Below, in pieces: positions 25,420 through 36,187 of a DNA stretch of 64,000 nt. The DNA is taken from positions 237,138,233-237,202,232 of the forward strand of contig NC_081414.1 in assembly GCF_030272615.1 (NCBI RefSeq), given 5' to 3'. The notes beneath the pieces are model-generated. The model did not search any database, had not been told where the DNA came from, and saw only the letters and a program-made list of their open reading frames with translations. The DNA is from Cryptomeria japonica (taxonomy: Eukaryota > Streptophyta > Pinopsida > Cupressales > Cupressaceae). Made by a program: the position numbers and the translations under genes. Positions within the stretch are counted from its first letter, which is position 1. Every line of letters begins with the position of its first letter.

Positions 25420-25808
25420 TTGAGATTATTAGGATGAAATTCCTTCCATGTGTAATTTGTTCATGAATAAATAAATAAAATGTATATTGCAATATTCTAA
25501 CTGTGTTCAAGAAGATGACGATCTTCTTATGTTTAAGGTTACTATTTCAAGGTGACGATCTTGACAATAGTTGACCAAGTGTCAAGATTGACTACATTAA
25601 GTTGTTGTCCCGGACTATGCCGGATATCTTGATCCTAAAGTATGTGATCATCTCATGATTGACTTCTTAAGTGATTGTCCCGGACTGAGCCAGATATCAT
25701 GATATTGAGTTTATTGTCATGACAAGACCATATTAAATGTTGTCCCGAATTGTGCCGGAAGTCATGACAGAATATGCTCCCAAGAAAATTACTTAGATCC
25801 ACTCCTGC
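25420..25808 (+). repeat. Copia 2 pol-to-LTR spacer with three 67-77-bp repeats
   Basis: Non-coding spacer. The word TTGTCCCGGACTRTGCCGGA occurs three times (about 25605, 25675 and 25742), each followed by a TATCNTGA- or GTCATGA-like segment. Units are about 67-77 bp apart and partly degenerate. Copia 1 also has a tandem array in this position, of unrelated sequence. Confidence 0.75.
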
Positions 25809-25809
25809 T

Positions 25810-25818
25810 AAGAGGGAG
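25810..25818 (+). promoter_or_regulatory. Copia 2 polypurine tract
   Basis: AAGAGGGAG immediately before the 3' LTR start TGTTAATATA. It is the same tract as in Copia 1. Confidence 0.88.
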
Positions 25819-26114
25819 TGTTAATATATAGCCCTCGTGAATCTAACTGACGGTAAATCGGTTATTATCTAGAGAGTGATATATTAACAGAGCATACAGT
25901 TCGGAAATTAAACATAAACAAACTAATTGTTATGAACGGTTGCCTACGTAGGGACATGTCCATACGTGGCAACTGCCACGTATGGACATGGCCCTACGTA
26001 GGCAACCTTTCCTCTTGTATTTAAACTGGATTTAATGATGGAGACGATCAATAACTCACGGCAATCAGTCTTCCAGAATCGTTGTCATTATTCTTCGAAA
26101 CATATTTCACAACA
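25819..26114 (+). repeat. Copia 2 3' LTR with a 68-bp near-perfect palindrome
   Basis: 296 bp, TG...CA ends, equal in length to the 5' LTR. 25939-26006 forms two 32-bp arms with one mismatch around a 4-base AACT loop. The TATA-like TATTTAAA (26018-26025) follows 12 bp later. Confidence 0.95.
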
Positions 26115-26119
26115 AGGGG

Positions 26120-26866
26120 GACATATCCTTCAAGGATTATGCTAAGCTTCGGATGAAATACTCGGGTGGCAGAAGTCAGAGCTATTATGGACACTATAAC
26201 AATGACATCAAGCAGAAGGTTGGCAAGATCAACCTGTTATCCTTTGATGGGACCAGAGTAACCTCATCACGAGCTTGGGTTCAAAAAGCAGATACGTACT
26301 TCCAACTCAACCCCATGCTTGAAGATGAAGCTATCAAGTTTGCGGCACTTCACCTGGAAGGAGTCGTGCACGAATGCTGGCATCTTGGAATGGTCACTCT
26401 CAGCCATGACCAGATAACTTCCTATGCCGACTTCACGGAGAAGCTCATAGATTGGTTTGACGGGAAGGATCCAAAACTCAATTTCAAGGAGTTGGCCCAA
26501 TTAAAACAGTCGGGACCGATGGATGGTTACATCACAGAGTTCCAAAGACTGCCCGTGTTGGTAACAGACATCTCAGAGCGAAGATTGGTAGTCTTGTTCA
26601 TGGACGGATTGATGGAACCTCTAAAAGGTTGGGTAAAAGGGTTCAACCCCAACACGCTCACGGAAGCAATCAAAAAGGCCCGTGACATGGCAACATCTTC
26701 CTCTTCCAGAAATTTTGCACATACCAAACCACCATTCGTTCCGAAGGAGAAGGATAATAAACCCTTTCCAAAGAGATCATTTCTTGATGAAGCCACAAAA
26801 CAAGAACTTAGAAGGGAGAAGCTTTGTTTCACTTGCAAGGAGCCATGGGAACCAGGACACTGATGT
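26120..26866 (+). pseudogene. Chromovirus 1 gag, 3' part with zinc knuckle
   Basis: Continues the gag frame from 21056. Contains the retrotransposon capsid-like segment (AWVQKADTYFQLNPMLEDEA; FTEKLIDWFDGKDP; ELAQLKQSGPMDGYITEFQ), then a basic region and a zinc knuckle starting CFTCKEPWEPGH at about 26825. The codon after that histidine is TGA (26861-26863), where an Arg is expected (CGA to TGA). The frame continues with Cys-Leu-Gly-Lys, so the knuckle is otherwise complete. Confidence 0.88.
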
Positions 26867-27500
26867 TTGGGCAAAGGAAAGATTCACTATATTGAAGTAA
26901 TGTCCGATGGAGAAGAGGAGCCTGAGGAAAATGAACCACCAAGGGAAGGATCTGTCAAGGAGACCAACCTGGCGGAGAGAATCTCCACATTGGTACGGAG
27001 GGGAGGGGTCATTGCTACACTGGCGGGTACCCCAAGGTGCAGTGTATTTAGGGTACGTGGTACACTCCAAGGGCAACGAGTCTTGGTTATGCTCGACAGT
27101 GGGGCATCACTCAACTTCATAAACTCATCACTTGTCACCCGAAGGGGTTTGTGTACAAAGGAGTATGAAGGGTTTGATGTCAAGGTGGCAGGAGGCAATC
27201 TCCTATTATGCACTCACTTGGTTCTGCAAGTGAGCATCACCATGGGAAATTACACAGTGACCGACGATTTCTTTGTAGTAGATCTGGATGACACGGATGT
27301 CATATTGGGCATTCAATGGATGGAGACCCTCGACCAGTACACACAGAGCTTCAAAAGGATGGAGTTCTCATTCGAGGTAGATGACAGGAAGGTGGTTCTC
27401 AAAGGAATGTCGAATGGCAGCCCGAGGGAGATTTTCGCCAAACGGATGGAAGTCATCTTCCGACATGATGAAAGTCTGGGCAGCACATTGCTTGATCTTG
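26867..27500 (+). pseudogene. Chromovirus 1 aspartic protease region
   Basis: Same frame as gag. An acidic linker (SDGEEEPEENEPP) precedes the protease core: VMLDSGASLNFI, with catalytic Asp at 27094-27096, then DDFFVVDLDDTDVILGIQW. A single-base frameshift near 27465-27475 separates it from the RT frame; the pol frame resumes with [12 protein letters not shown]. Confidence 0.88.
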
Positions 27501-28990
27501 ACAAAACCTGTGAAAGAGCATCTGACTTACTACCAGGATGAGGAACTTCAGTCGGTTCTGGATAAGCATAGTTTGGTCTTCGCTGACATTCCACCTAGTA
27601 TACCTCCACACCGAGGGTTCGAGCACACCATTGAGTTGGAGGAAGGAGCAAAACCTGTTATCACCACACCCTACCGCCACCCAAAAAAGTTCAAAGAAGA
27701 GATAGAGAAAACCATCCAGGAACTCCTTGATAAAGGATGGATCCGGCCTAGCTCTAGCCCCTTTGCATCCTCGGTGGTACTGGTGAAGAAGAAGGACGAA
27801 ACTCTCAGAATGTGTGTTGACTACCATGCACTGAACAAGAAGACTATCAAGAATAGATACCCCATTCCCAGGATCGATGAGCTGCTGGATGAACTACATG
27901 GCGCAGTCTATTTCTCCAAAATTGATCTCCGCTCTGGGTACGATTAGATCCGTATGAGGGAGCAAGATGTGGAAAAGACAACTTTTTGCTGCCATTACGG
28001 ACACTATGAATTCTTGGTCATGCCGTTTGGATTAACCAATGCTTCGGCCACTTTTCAGTTCTGCATGAACCACATCTTCAACAAGCAACTACGTAAGTTC
28101 CTGCTGGTATTTTTTGATGACATACTCATCTACAACAAGACCTGGGAGGAACATATGGGACATTTGGATGAAGTATTGGGGATTATGAAATCGCAATCAT
28201 TATATGCCAAAAGGTCCAAATGTGAATTTGGAATGACCGAGGTCGTGTACTTGGGTCATGTCATCAGTGCCCAGGGGGTACAAGTTCACTAGGAGAAAAT
28301 TCAGGCAATTTTGGATTGGCCTCCACCCAAGACTCTCTCAGAGTTGCGTGGATTTTTTGGATTGTGCAGTTATTATAGGAGGTTTGTGAAAGGATTTTCA
28401 CAACTTGGTGCACCATTGACAGATCTGACAAAGAAAGGATCCTTCCATTGGAATGTGCAGGTGCAACAAACCTTTGACAAATTAAAAGAAGTTATGAGTA
28501 CGTGTCCGGTTTTGGCACTACCAGACTTCACTCGCCCTTTCATCCTAGAGTGTGATGCCTCGGGAGAAGGCATTGGAGCGGTGTTGATGCAAGATCATCA
28601 CCCCATTGCGTTCGAGAGTCGGAAGCTCTCAGGAGTTGAGCGGTTGTACTCTTTCTACGACAAGGAGATGCTCACCATCATGCACGCACTGACGAAGTTT
28701 CGACAGTACCTCGTCGGGGCAAAGTTTGTTGTGTGGACATACCACAACAGCTTGCGATATTTCTTGGAGTAGAGGGATCTGAATGAACGACAACAGAAGT
28801 GGGTGAGCAAAGTCTAGGCATTTGATTTCGACATTGAATATGTGAAGGGGAAGAATAACGTGGTAGCTGATGCCCTGTCAAGAAGGCTTGCCATATGTTC
28901 TTTATCCCAAATTTCGGCGGATTGGAAGGAACACCTGTTGGTTGAATACTCCAAGAATACTTTTTCTTGCGAATTGATGGATGGTCAAGT
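27475..28990 (+). pseudogene. Chromovirus 1 reverse transcriptase and RNase H
   Basis: RT core: [57 protein letters not shown] and the catalytic box FFDD (28110-28121). RNase H follows ([27 protein letters not shown], and the end motif KGKNNVVADALSRR). In-frame stops at 27945, 28290, 28770 and 28815 are all TAG, at sites where Gln is usual in related elements (family knowledge). Confidence 0.92.
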
Positions 28991-29000
28991 GCAGGATGAC

Positions 29001-29880
29001 TGATACAAGGTGGTTGACGACATCATTTACTACAAGGACAAAATTGATTTGGTACTCGAGTCCAAGATGAAGGAAACGATTATGAAGGAAATGCACGACT
29101 CTCCCTTGGTTGGACACCCGGGATACTTGAAAACCTACAGACAGATCCGAGAAAGGTTTTCCTGGAAGGGGCTTAAGATTGACGTCCCGCAGTATGTGTG
29201 GGAATGTTCCACCTGTCAGCAGAACAAATATGAGCGCACCCTACCGTTCGGACTGTTGCAACCACTGCCAATCCCCGACCAGAAATGGGATAGCATCTTG
29301 ATGGATTTCATTACTGGGCTCCCCAGAGTGCAAGGAAAGGATTGCATTTTCGTCGTAGTTGACCGCTTGACCAAGTATGCACATTTTTTTGCCATCCCCA
29401 CAGGATACCAAGCAGTTCAAGTGGCCGAGTTGTTCTTTCGTGAGGTATTCCGCTTACATGGTCTACTGCGAAACATCGTTAGTGACAGGGATAGCCGTTT
29501 TCTGAGTACCTTCTGGATGGAGTTATTTCGATTGGCAAGAACCGAGTTGTCGCCCAGCACAAGCTACCTTCCGCAGATAGACGGACAGACAGAGATTGTG
29601 AACAAATGGCTGGAGGGTTATCTTAGGAACTACGTTTCAGCTCAACAGAAGGCTTGGGTTCGCTGATTACATTTGGGTGAACACTGTTACAACACCACCT
29701 ATCACATGTCGATAGACATGCCACCCTTCAAAGCTCTGTATGGTTATGAACCTTCTTCATTTGTTGACCTGGCATTGGGAGACAGTCATGCACCGAGGGC
29801 CAAAGATTGGCTTCAGGAGAGTTTAGACATCCTGACATCTCTCAAAGGTAACCTGTAGAGGGCTCAGAACCAGCAAAAGA
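29001..29880 (+). pseudogene. Chromovirus 1 integrase
   Basis: HHCC zinc-binding region (GHPGYLKTYRQIRERF, then CSTCQQNK), then the catalytic core with WDSILMDFITGLP (first Asp), NIVSDRDSRF (second Asp) and IDGQTEIVN (Glu). All three DDE positions look intact. Stops at 29001 (TGA), 29664 (TGA) and 29856 (TAG) interrupt the frame. Confidence 0.92.
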
Positions 29881-30386
29881 TGTATGTTGATTGACACCGA
29901 GTTGAATGAAACTTTGAGGTTGGCGATTTGGCATACCCCCGACTTCAACCGTACAGACAATCCTCCTTGAAGACAAGTGGTAAGGAGAAGCTGAAGTCGT
30001 GTTTCTATGGACCCTATAGGGTGGTTCAAAGGGTGGGTGAAGTTGCCTACGAGTTGGAGCTTCTTGAGGGGAGTCGGATTCACAATGTTTTTCACGTGTC
30101 ATGTCTTAAGAAGGCCGTCGGGCAACGCATCACAGCGTCCGAGGATTTGCCACCCATCGACAAAGAAGGGAAACTAATTCTGGAGCCGGTGAAGATCATC
30201 GACGTCAGAGAAAAGAGGCTGAGATCGCGCACAGTCAAGGAGTTCCTTGTGCGTTGGAAGAATCTACCCATTGAGGATGCCACCTGGGAAGGCGAGCAAA
30301 TTCTAGAGCATCCAAGCTTGCAATTGCTTGAGGGCAAGCAATTTCTGGCCCGGGAGGACTGTGATGTCCCCGATGTAATTAAATAA
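29881..30386 (+). pseudogene. Chromovirus 1 integrase C-terminus and chromodomain
   Basis: After two more TGA stops (29892 and 29907) the GPY/F-like module is readable (CFYGPYRVVQRVGEVAYELEL, HVSCLKK). It is followed by a chromodomain (ILEPVKIIDVREKRLR, EFLVRWKNLPIEDATWE, near 30175-30310). The frame ends with TAA at 30384-30386, inside the 3' LTR that begins at 30360, so the last residues are LTR-encoded. The chromodomain is thought to steer integration to marked heterochromatin. Confidence 0.9.
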
Positions 30387-30833
30387 TAAATTTAATTGCT
30401 TTATTGTAAGGCCCCAAATTTAATAACAATCTTTCAGGCCCTTTTATTTAATTAGATTAGACAAGTCTTGGTTGGTCATGTCGGCCCGTTTGTAACCCTT
30501 CGGGAAGTTCCCGAAGCCCATATATATGATCGAGTTAGTCTTTGTCTTAGGTATGCGAATTTTGGTATTTACTCTTGTTTGTGTGAATTCTAGTTGGAAT
30601 TCAGCTTGTCTATCATTTCGGAGGTGAGAGACCCTCCCTACTTGGCATCCACAGTTTCGGTGGGAGAGTTCTCCTCACCCTAATCTGCTTCTGTTCCGAG
30701 TCTGTGTAATCTACTATGAGATCATTATCAATATATTTTCCTGTGCCTGTGCGAATATTCATTATCTACACTTAAGTCTCTTGTGCCTGGAATAATAATA
30801 ATTCATTCCACTATGCTATACAACTTCGGATGA
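30360..30833 (+). repeat. Chromovirus 1 truncated 3' LTR
   Basis: Matches 19779-20249 closely, then stops at ACAACTTCG, just before the CCGTACG array would begin. It is joined to a different LTR-like sequence starting TGTAATATCCCC at 30834. About 380 bp of the LTR is missing. Confidence 0.88.
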
Positions 30834-31683
30834 TGTAATATCCCCTAATAAATTCCAAGTCTTAGTCTAGACTAGACTAGCATGTTAATTCTTTTATATT
30901 AGTTTTCAATTTACTAATATTAATTAATTAATTAATAAATGATTTTTGTAATATTAATTATTTTATATTAATTGTCCATTTGTTAATATAAATTAATTAA
31001 TAAGTTCCTAAACTATTCGATAGTTTATCGATAGTTCTAAATAATGGAAATGGACTTATTGGTTGGTTCGATTCAGTTCGGAAACAGGTTTTCCCGAACT
31101 ACCTTTGGGTTTGATTTAAGGAGGAACGAACAACAAATGGAAGATTGTGAAGCCTGCATGTAAGGATACATGTTTAGACTATTTTGCCTTTCGTCAGTTG
31201 GAAGACTGGCCTAGTGGTCTGTATGATTCTGGAGTGGAATTAAGATTCACTGAAACAACGTGAACTTCTTCTTACGGAATGACTCCTGTGTGTTGTGATG
31301 CGGGTGTGTGCATTTTTCTACACTGCGAGACTAGGTATACTACTGTCGAAGAACTTGTTGTATGAACCAAACTTGGCACTCAATGCAAACCGTTTCCCTG
31401 TGCTTTTGTAACCTGATATCGGGATTATAGCGTGTAAATATTAAAGCTTGTTCTAACTAGTAATGCCGTGAAGTGGCGTGGAGGCTGCAGTCATCGTGTG
31501 GAGATGCTGGTAAGTGCTACCAAACATTATGCATGCCGTGAAGACCTCGTGCTTCTACCTTGTTCGTATATGAAGATTTTTCAGCGGTACAAATTTTGGG
31601 TAATCTGTCTGCAACCGTGGGTGCTTTCCTTTGTCCTGTTCGTTGAGGAATATACGACGTCCCTGTTGTAGAGTTCTGCAACA
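30834..31683 (+). repeat. LTR-like fragment of another family
   Basis: Begins TGTAATATCCCC and ends GTTCTGCAACA, followed by AGTTTGGCACCAACG, which looks like a primer-binding site of another Gypsy type. An AT-rich 5' part has TTAATTAATTAA words. No partner LTR or target duplication is seen, so both ends are provisional. Confidence 0.45.
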
Positions 31684-31892
31684 AGTTTGGCACCAACGTC
31701 TAATTTATAATTGGTAACCACAATTTATCTACCAGGTGCACCATGAACCCTTCCAATTAACTCTTCGAATGTTTTATTTAAATGTACAGATTCCTAATGT
31801 GCAATGAGTGTAAAGACAATGTATGCCTACTGCGGAATTTATACAGAATTAAAACCTTATGAACTGAACAGTTTGTAGTTACAAAATTTTCA

Positions 31893-32013
31893 TAGACTCG
31901 CTGAGTTTTTGACAAAATCTTGCTGAACTTTGCGAGTTTTATTCACGAGTTTAAGTCAATAAAACTCGCAGGGGTGGAAAACTCGGCGAGGTTTTACAAC
32001 TCACCGAGTACCC
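31893..32013 (+). repeat. ACTCGGCGAGT palindrome-rich repeat, copy 1
   Basis: Starts GACTCGCTGAGTTTTTGAC and contains ACTCGCAGG, ACTCGGCGAGG and ACTCACCGAGT. It matches 35123-35235 in the same orientation and motif order. Non-coding. Confidence 0.6.
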
Positions 32014-34627
32014 TGCAAGTAGTCCAACTATGGTTTGGACATTTTTTGGTGGAGTTGAGCATGTCTTGGACATTTCTACATATGGCATGGCAGACTTTGC
32101 CATTCTCAAGAAATGTCCAACTTTGCCATGGCGGATTTCATATTGGCCTAAGAAATGGCCATCTCCATTTAGAAAGTTTTCTTTGCCATGGACACTTGGA
32201 TGATTTTTTGATGATTTTTGACCTTAGAGGAGTCAATTTTTGATTCTGAATACAAGAAACCCACTATCTTGATTTTTGTGACCCAATCTTAGGTCAACTT
32301 TCAAAAAAGCTGAAAAAAGCAAAAGAGCAAAAAGCGAAAAAGCAAGCGAAAAAGCTGCATCTCGGATTGGTTCCAAAATTCCAAAAATGAAAAAGCAAAA
32401 AAGTAGAATCCCACAAAAATAGGAAGGTGTCAGAATTGACCCTAAGTAGTTGCGTTTTTTGTCCTTCAGGCCTTCTAAGCATTTTGATGGTGCTTGAACA
32501 TTTTTTTGATGATGATTTCCTTAATTGACTTGGATGACCATAAAAAAACTCTAACTCCTCATTGCAAAAATACTAGAGATTAGCAGTTGCAATGCCAAGG
32601 CAAAACCTTAAAAAGCAAAAACAGGGGGGGGGCCCATTTGGGGTGATGTGTGAAAAAGGTCACAACAGGTATGTTTTAATATAATACTTGAAACAACACC
32701 ATACAGTGCTGATCCATTAATGCAACTGAAAACAAGTACAACATAGTTATGTTCACCATTTAATCAATGTATCCGTTCATTCAATGCAAAATGGTTCATC
32801 TGATTTTGCAGGTAACATTTTACATCATAACATGAATGTGCATCTGTAATTCATTCGATCCACAATGTTAAAATTCCAATCCATCATGTTGCATTCCTTT
32901 TCCTTTATTTTGATAAATCATAGAGAGCAAAATACTTATGGCAAGTACTACGCCAAAAAATGCCATCCAAGAAAAGCTAGCAGTTGCCTTCAAGCATATT
33001 ACTTAAAAGTAAGATGGTTATGTCAAACAAATTATCAACAATTCTTATTTCCAAATGAACAAGAAGAAAAAATCTTTTAGAATACATTGAACAATGAAAT
33101 TGTAGCTAGTTTGTATACAAAAGGTGTTATAAACAGCATGCAGAAAACTTGATCAAGCAAGAATTATAATTTCAGAACCACTAAGAGGCATACATCAAAA
33201 CAGGTCAATGCTAACCACAAACTGTAATAGGCTAACAACTACAAGCTATCAATAGCCATATACAACAACTCTGCTTGTAGACACTTAATTCTCACCACCT
33301 TCTAATGTCACACCTAACATTGCATCCTAATACCATGTCAACATTTCCTCATTTCATGCTAATTCCCCTTTTCATTTGCCACCACTAATTAATTAAATAA
33401 TTTTTATTTTTTAGTCAACTAAACTAATGCCAATAAATCCATTTTCACTTATTTCTTTACAAATAATAAAAAATCTAATTATACACTCATATTCCATAAT
33501 AACTCCTCCATGAATTGCTTCTATTTTCATTCCATGCACAACTAATTAGTCAAAATAAATAAAAATGACTAATTACCCATGCTCCCCAAGTTTTTTGGGA
33601 CAAGAATGGCAGACTATGTGGGGTTGTGTTTCCGGGATGGGTTTTTTTAAGGCCCTTTTTAAGGGGACGACTATTAAAAAATAGGAAAAATTCCAATGTT
33701 ATCCAAAGTTTCCAGGATGCCATTTTAGGGGACATGGGGATGACAGAGTGGACGACTATATAAAAAAAATAGGGAAAATTTAAAATATATAGGGAAATTT
33801 CAAATTTCAAATATATTCATATGATAACAATGTAACATTGATACATCAAAATTGAAATTCTAAAATTTAAATCGTTCATCAATCATCATATATAATATAC
33901 ATAGCAATTGAGTTGAAACTTGAAATTCATAAATTCATACACAATTTGAGCAGTGTCTGCTAAACAAAATAAGCAAGCAGCTGCACGGGACCTTGCTCTT
34001 AGAATAATAAGGTTTATAAATGTTATACACCAACAAATGTCCATAACAAGGCTAGAAATCCTTTTCTTATGCCATGATGTATTGCATGGCTACTTTTTTC
34101 TTTTTCTTTTTGCTTTGTTTGCACTTTTTATGATTAGTAAGTTATTTGAAATAGGGTGACAAGAAGTTGATGCTAGTGCAAAGCATGGTTGAACTACTTG
34201 CCAAAAGCAAAAACTCACCAAGGCCCAAAAAAAAACTCAATGAAAACTCGACAACTTAAAAATTGCTTAAATTTATTAGAAATGCAATTTTTTTTGCAAA
34301 ATTCAATGAGGAGATGCATCTAGTGAGTCAATAAATGAGTACACAAATGAAACAAGTTGAGTCTAGATATATTTGATTGATTTAAATGCAAATTGGGTAC
34401 AAAATGACATCCTCTTGTGGAATGCTAATGGCTGATAGATTGAAACAAAATGAAATAGCAAATTGGTCTTGTAAAACTAAAAGTAAATACTACATCAAAA
34501 CATTTTACATCTTTCTCTTCCCAGCTCTAGTGAAAACCAGGGGAGAGATAGAACTAGAGGGTTTACTCCTAGGAGTCCAATGTGGCTTCTCCCTCGCCAA
34601 AATTAGGTTGAGGGTAGCACCACTCGC

Positions 34628-34800
34628 TAGGTTTTGAGGGTGAGAGAGAGAGGGGTAGAGAGATAGGTCTAGATCTTGGGGGAGAGAGGAGAGAGTGAGA
34701 TAGAGAGTGGTAGAGAGAGGGGATAGAGTAAGTAATAGGGAGATAGATAGGTCTAAAATTTGGAGCAGATAAAGTGAGTGAGATAGAGAGCGAGAGAATG
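34628..34800. repeat. Purine-rich GAGAG tract
   Basis: Irregular GAGAGAGAGG, GATAGAGAG and GTAGAGAG words over about 170 bp. It is the mirror in composition of the pyrimidine tract upstream of MetRS. No gene. Confidence 0.7.
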
Positions 34801-35122
34801 CTGCTAGGAGCCTACTGATTACTGAAATTTGACTGTGTCTGAAAATTTAAAAGATCTTCTAAAACCTAGAATTTGCATTATAACTCCGAGAGATCTGAAA
34901 CCACTCTCAAACATCTTGCCAATATATATGCGAAATATAACTTAAAGTATAAGTTCAATATGTCTTTTTCCTTTCTTATACTTAAATGTTATATTTCATG
35001 TATATATTCTGATGAAGAGAATGAGAATGACTTGAAAAAAAGAAAAAATTAGATAATTTTTTGACGTGTTTGGGCCTCTTTTATTTTTTTAAATTTTTTT
35101 CTGCAGATGAGTTTTTGCTGGA

Positions 35123-35235
35123 AACTCGCTGAGTTTTTTTGAAAAACTCGCCAAAAACTCGGCGAGTTTTTCCCAAAAATTCTGCCAGTCAATGGCGTAA
35201 ATATTCGCCGAGTTTTTCAAAACTCGGCGAGTATT
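35123..35235 (+). repeat. ACTCGGCGAGT palindrome-rich repeat, copy 2
   Basis: Contains ACTCGCTGAGT, ACTCGCC, ACTCGGCGAGT (twice) and ATTCGCCGAGT. The 11-bp ACTCGGCGAGT is a perfect inverted repeat around a central G. Apparent ORFs across it are fortuitous. Confidence 0.65.
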
Positions 35236-35559
35236 CCATTTATGGTGCAAAGTATCCAGGGATGGATGGTAAGTTGCTATATGAATTTAGACATGCAGGT
35301 GACATATGTAAGGTACTTGCTAGGAATCTATTTACATTTACAAATGGGCCAGTGCTGGAGTCCAATCTTCACAGTATTTTTCATTCCATGATTTTGAATA
35401 TTAATGGCTTTTAAATTTTAGCTGTTTGTCCCTTCTTTTGTGTAAGGAGGATTAACATTTCTCATATGTTTGTTATATCATTTAGGATAATTTTTGTTTT
35501 CATCTTTGACCAGAAGACATGCATTAGAGAAAAATCTTACATTTTCAATTATATTGCAG

Positions 35560-35703
35560 AGATTACAAGGTAAAAAAGTAGTGTTCATCACTGGAACAGA
35601 TGAGCATGGGGAGAAAATTGCTGCAGCTGCCAGTGCAAATCATCAAAAGCCAAGAGCTCATTGTGACCGTATTGCATCTGATTACCAGGCATTATGGAAA
35701 GAT
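35560..35703 (+). CDS. OVA1: Organellar methionyl-tRNA synthetase, exon 2
   Basis: 144 bp, 48 codons, phase 0 at both ends. Encodes the Rossmann-fold segment after the HIGH-like motif: GKKVVFITGTDEHGEKIA, whose TGTDEHG is strongly conserved in bacterial-type and organellar MetRS, ending with DYQALWKD. Acceptor ATATTGCAG at 35551-35559, donor GTATCT at 35704. The next intron is only 334 bp, in sharp contrast to intron 1. Confidence 0.95.
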
Positions 35704-36037
35704 GTATCTCTCTTTTTTTTTTCTTATGTTTTATATACTTATATATCTTTGGACTTAAATTGTAAGGATCACTGGAACCCCTAAATGTTCCTCATTCATG
35801 CAAAAGGCTGAAGTCAGATGGAAAAGATTAGTTGGAAAATTAAGTTCAAAATAAACGTGTCTCCTTTCTTTTCTGCTCGTGTATCTTTCATTCCTTAATG
35901 TTTAAAAGTTATTATTCAAGCTTATAAACAAATCATGTTCTGCCTAGTTCATTTTTTAACATGGTTGGATATGAGCTCATCTTAATGTTTTTTCCTTGTA
36001 CGTACTCAAATTTTAATTTTATTAAATTTCCTGTCAG

Positions 36038-36187
36038 CTGGACATATCTTATGACAAGTTCATTCGTACAACAAATTCTTATCATGAAGCGATTGTAAAG
36101 GAGTTTTATCTACGAGTCTTTGAGAAGGGAGATATCTATCGTGCAGACTATGAGGGACTTTACTGTATTAATTGTGAAGAATACAAG
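36038..36187 (+). CDS. OVA1: Organellar methionyl-tRNA synthetase, exon 3
   Basis: 150 bp, 50 codons, phase 0. Encodes LDISYDKFIRTTNSYHEAIV, then KEFYLRVFEKGDIYRADYEG and LYCINCEEYK; the Cys pair is where the connective (CP1, zinc-binding) region begins. Acceptor TTTCCTGTCAG at 36027-36037, donor GTACTC at 36188. Downstream exons (rest of CP1, the KMSKS loop and the anticodon-binding domain) were not found in the remaining 27.8 kb. Either intron 3 is very long or the gene is truncated. The intact frame and splice sites favour a long intron. Confidence 0.95.

Larger units (their letters stand above)
21057..26114 (+). mobile_element. Ty1/Copia retrotransposon 2, nearly intact
   Basis: Complete element with two 296-bp LTRs, primer-binding site, one continuous gag-pol frame, polypurine tract and a perfect 5-bp target duplication AGGGG (21052-21056 and 26115-26119). 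It is inserted in gag of chromovirus 1. By eye the two LTRs differ at about 16 of 296 positions, so it is younger than its host element but not very recent. Only three in-frame stops interrupt 1,310 codons. Confidence 0.96.
19779..30833 (+). mobile_element. Ty3/Gypsy chromovirus 1 (hosting Copia 2)
   Basis: Order on +: 5' LTR (19779-20629), primer-binding site, gag, aspartic protease, RT, RNase H, integrase, chromodomain, truncated 3' LTR (30360-30833). The C-terminal chromodomain identifies a chromovirus, a lineage that targets chromatin. The element lies inside MetRS intron 1, in the same orientation as the gene. Gag is split by the complete Copia 2 element. It is inactive, with one frameshift between protease and RT and about ten in-frame stops, nearly all explicable as C-to-T changes. 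Confidence 0.93.
31684..35559 (+). other. OVA1: Rest of intron 1: repeat scraps, no gene
   Basis: About 3.9 kb without a supportable gene. It holds two palindrome-rich ACTCGGCGAGT repeats (31893-32013 and 35123-35235), a purine-rich AAAAGCAAAAAGC stretch (32280-32470) that is the inverse of 38280-38500, a locally duplicated GGGGACGACTAT segment (33590-33790) and a GAGAG-rich tract (34628-34800). It ends in a T-rich acceptor, ATATTGCAG, at 35559. Confidence 0.6.

Noticed and set aside
26267-28881. Antisense ORFs over chromovirus 1
   Set aside because: They mirror the gag-pol coding frames and carry no motifs of their own.
30834-31683. Solo LTR inserted in the chromovirus 3' LTR
   Set aside because: The rest of the chromovirus LTR does not resume after it and no flanking duplication is present, so truncation and juxtaposition are more likely.
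35139-35414. 91-codon + ORF just before MetRS exon 2 as an alternative exon
   Set aside because: It covers the ACTCGGCGAGT repeat, lacks splice-site support and has no similarity to the synthetase.
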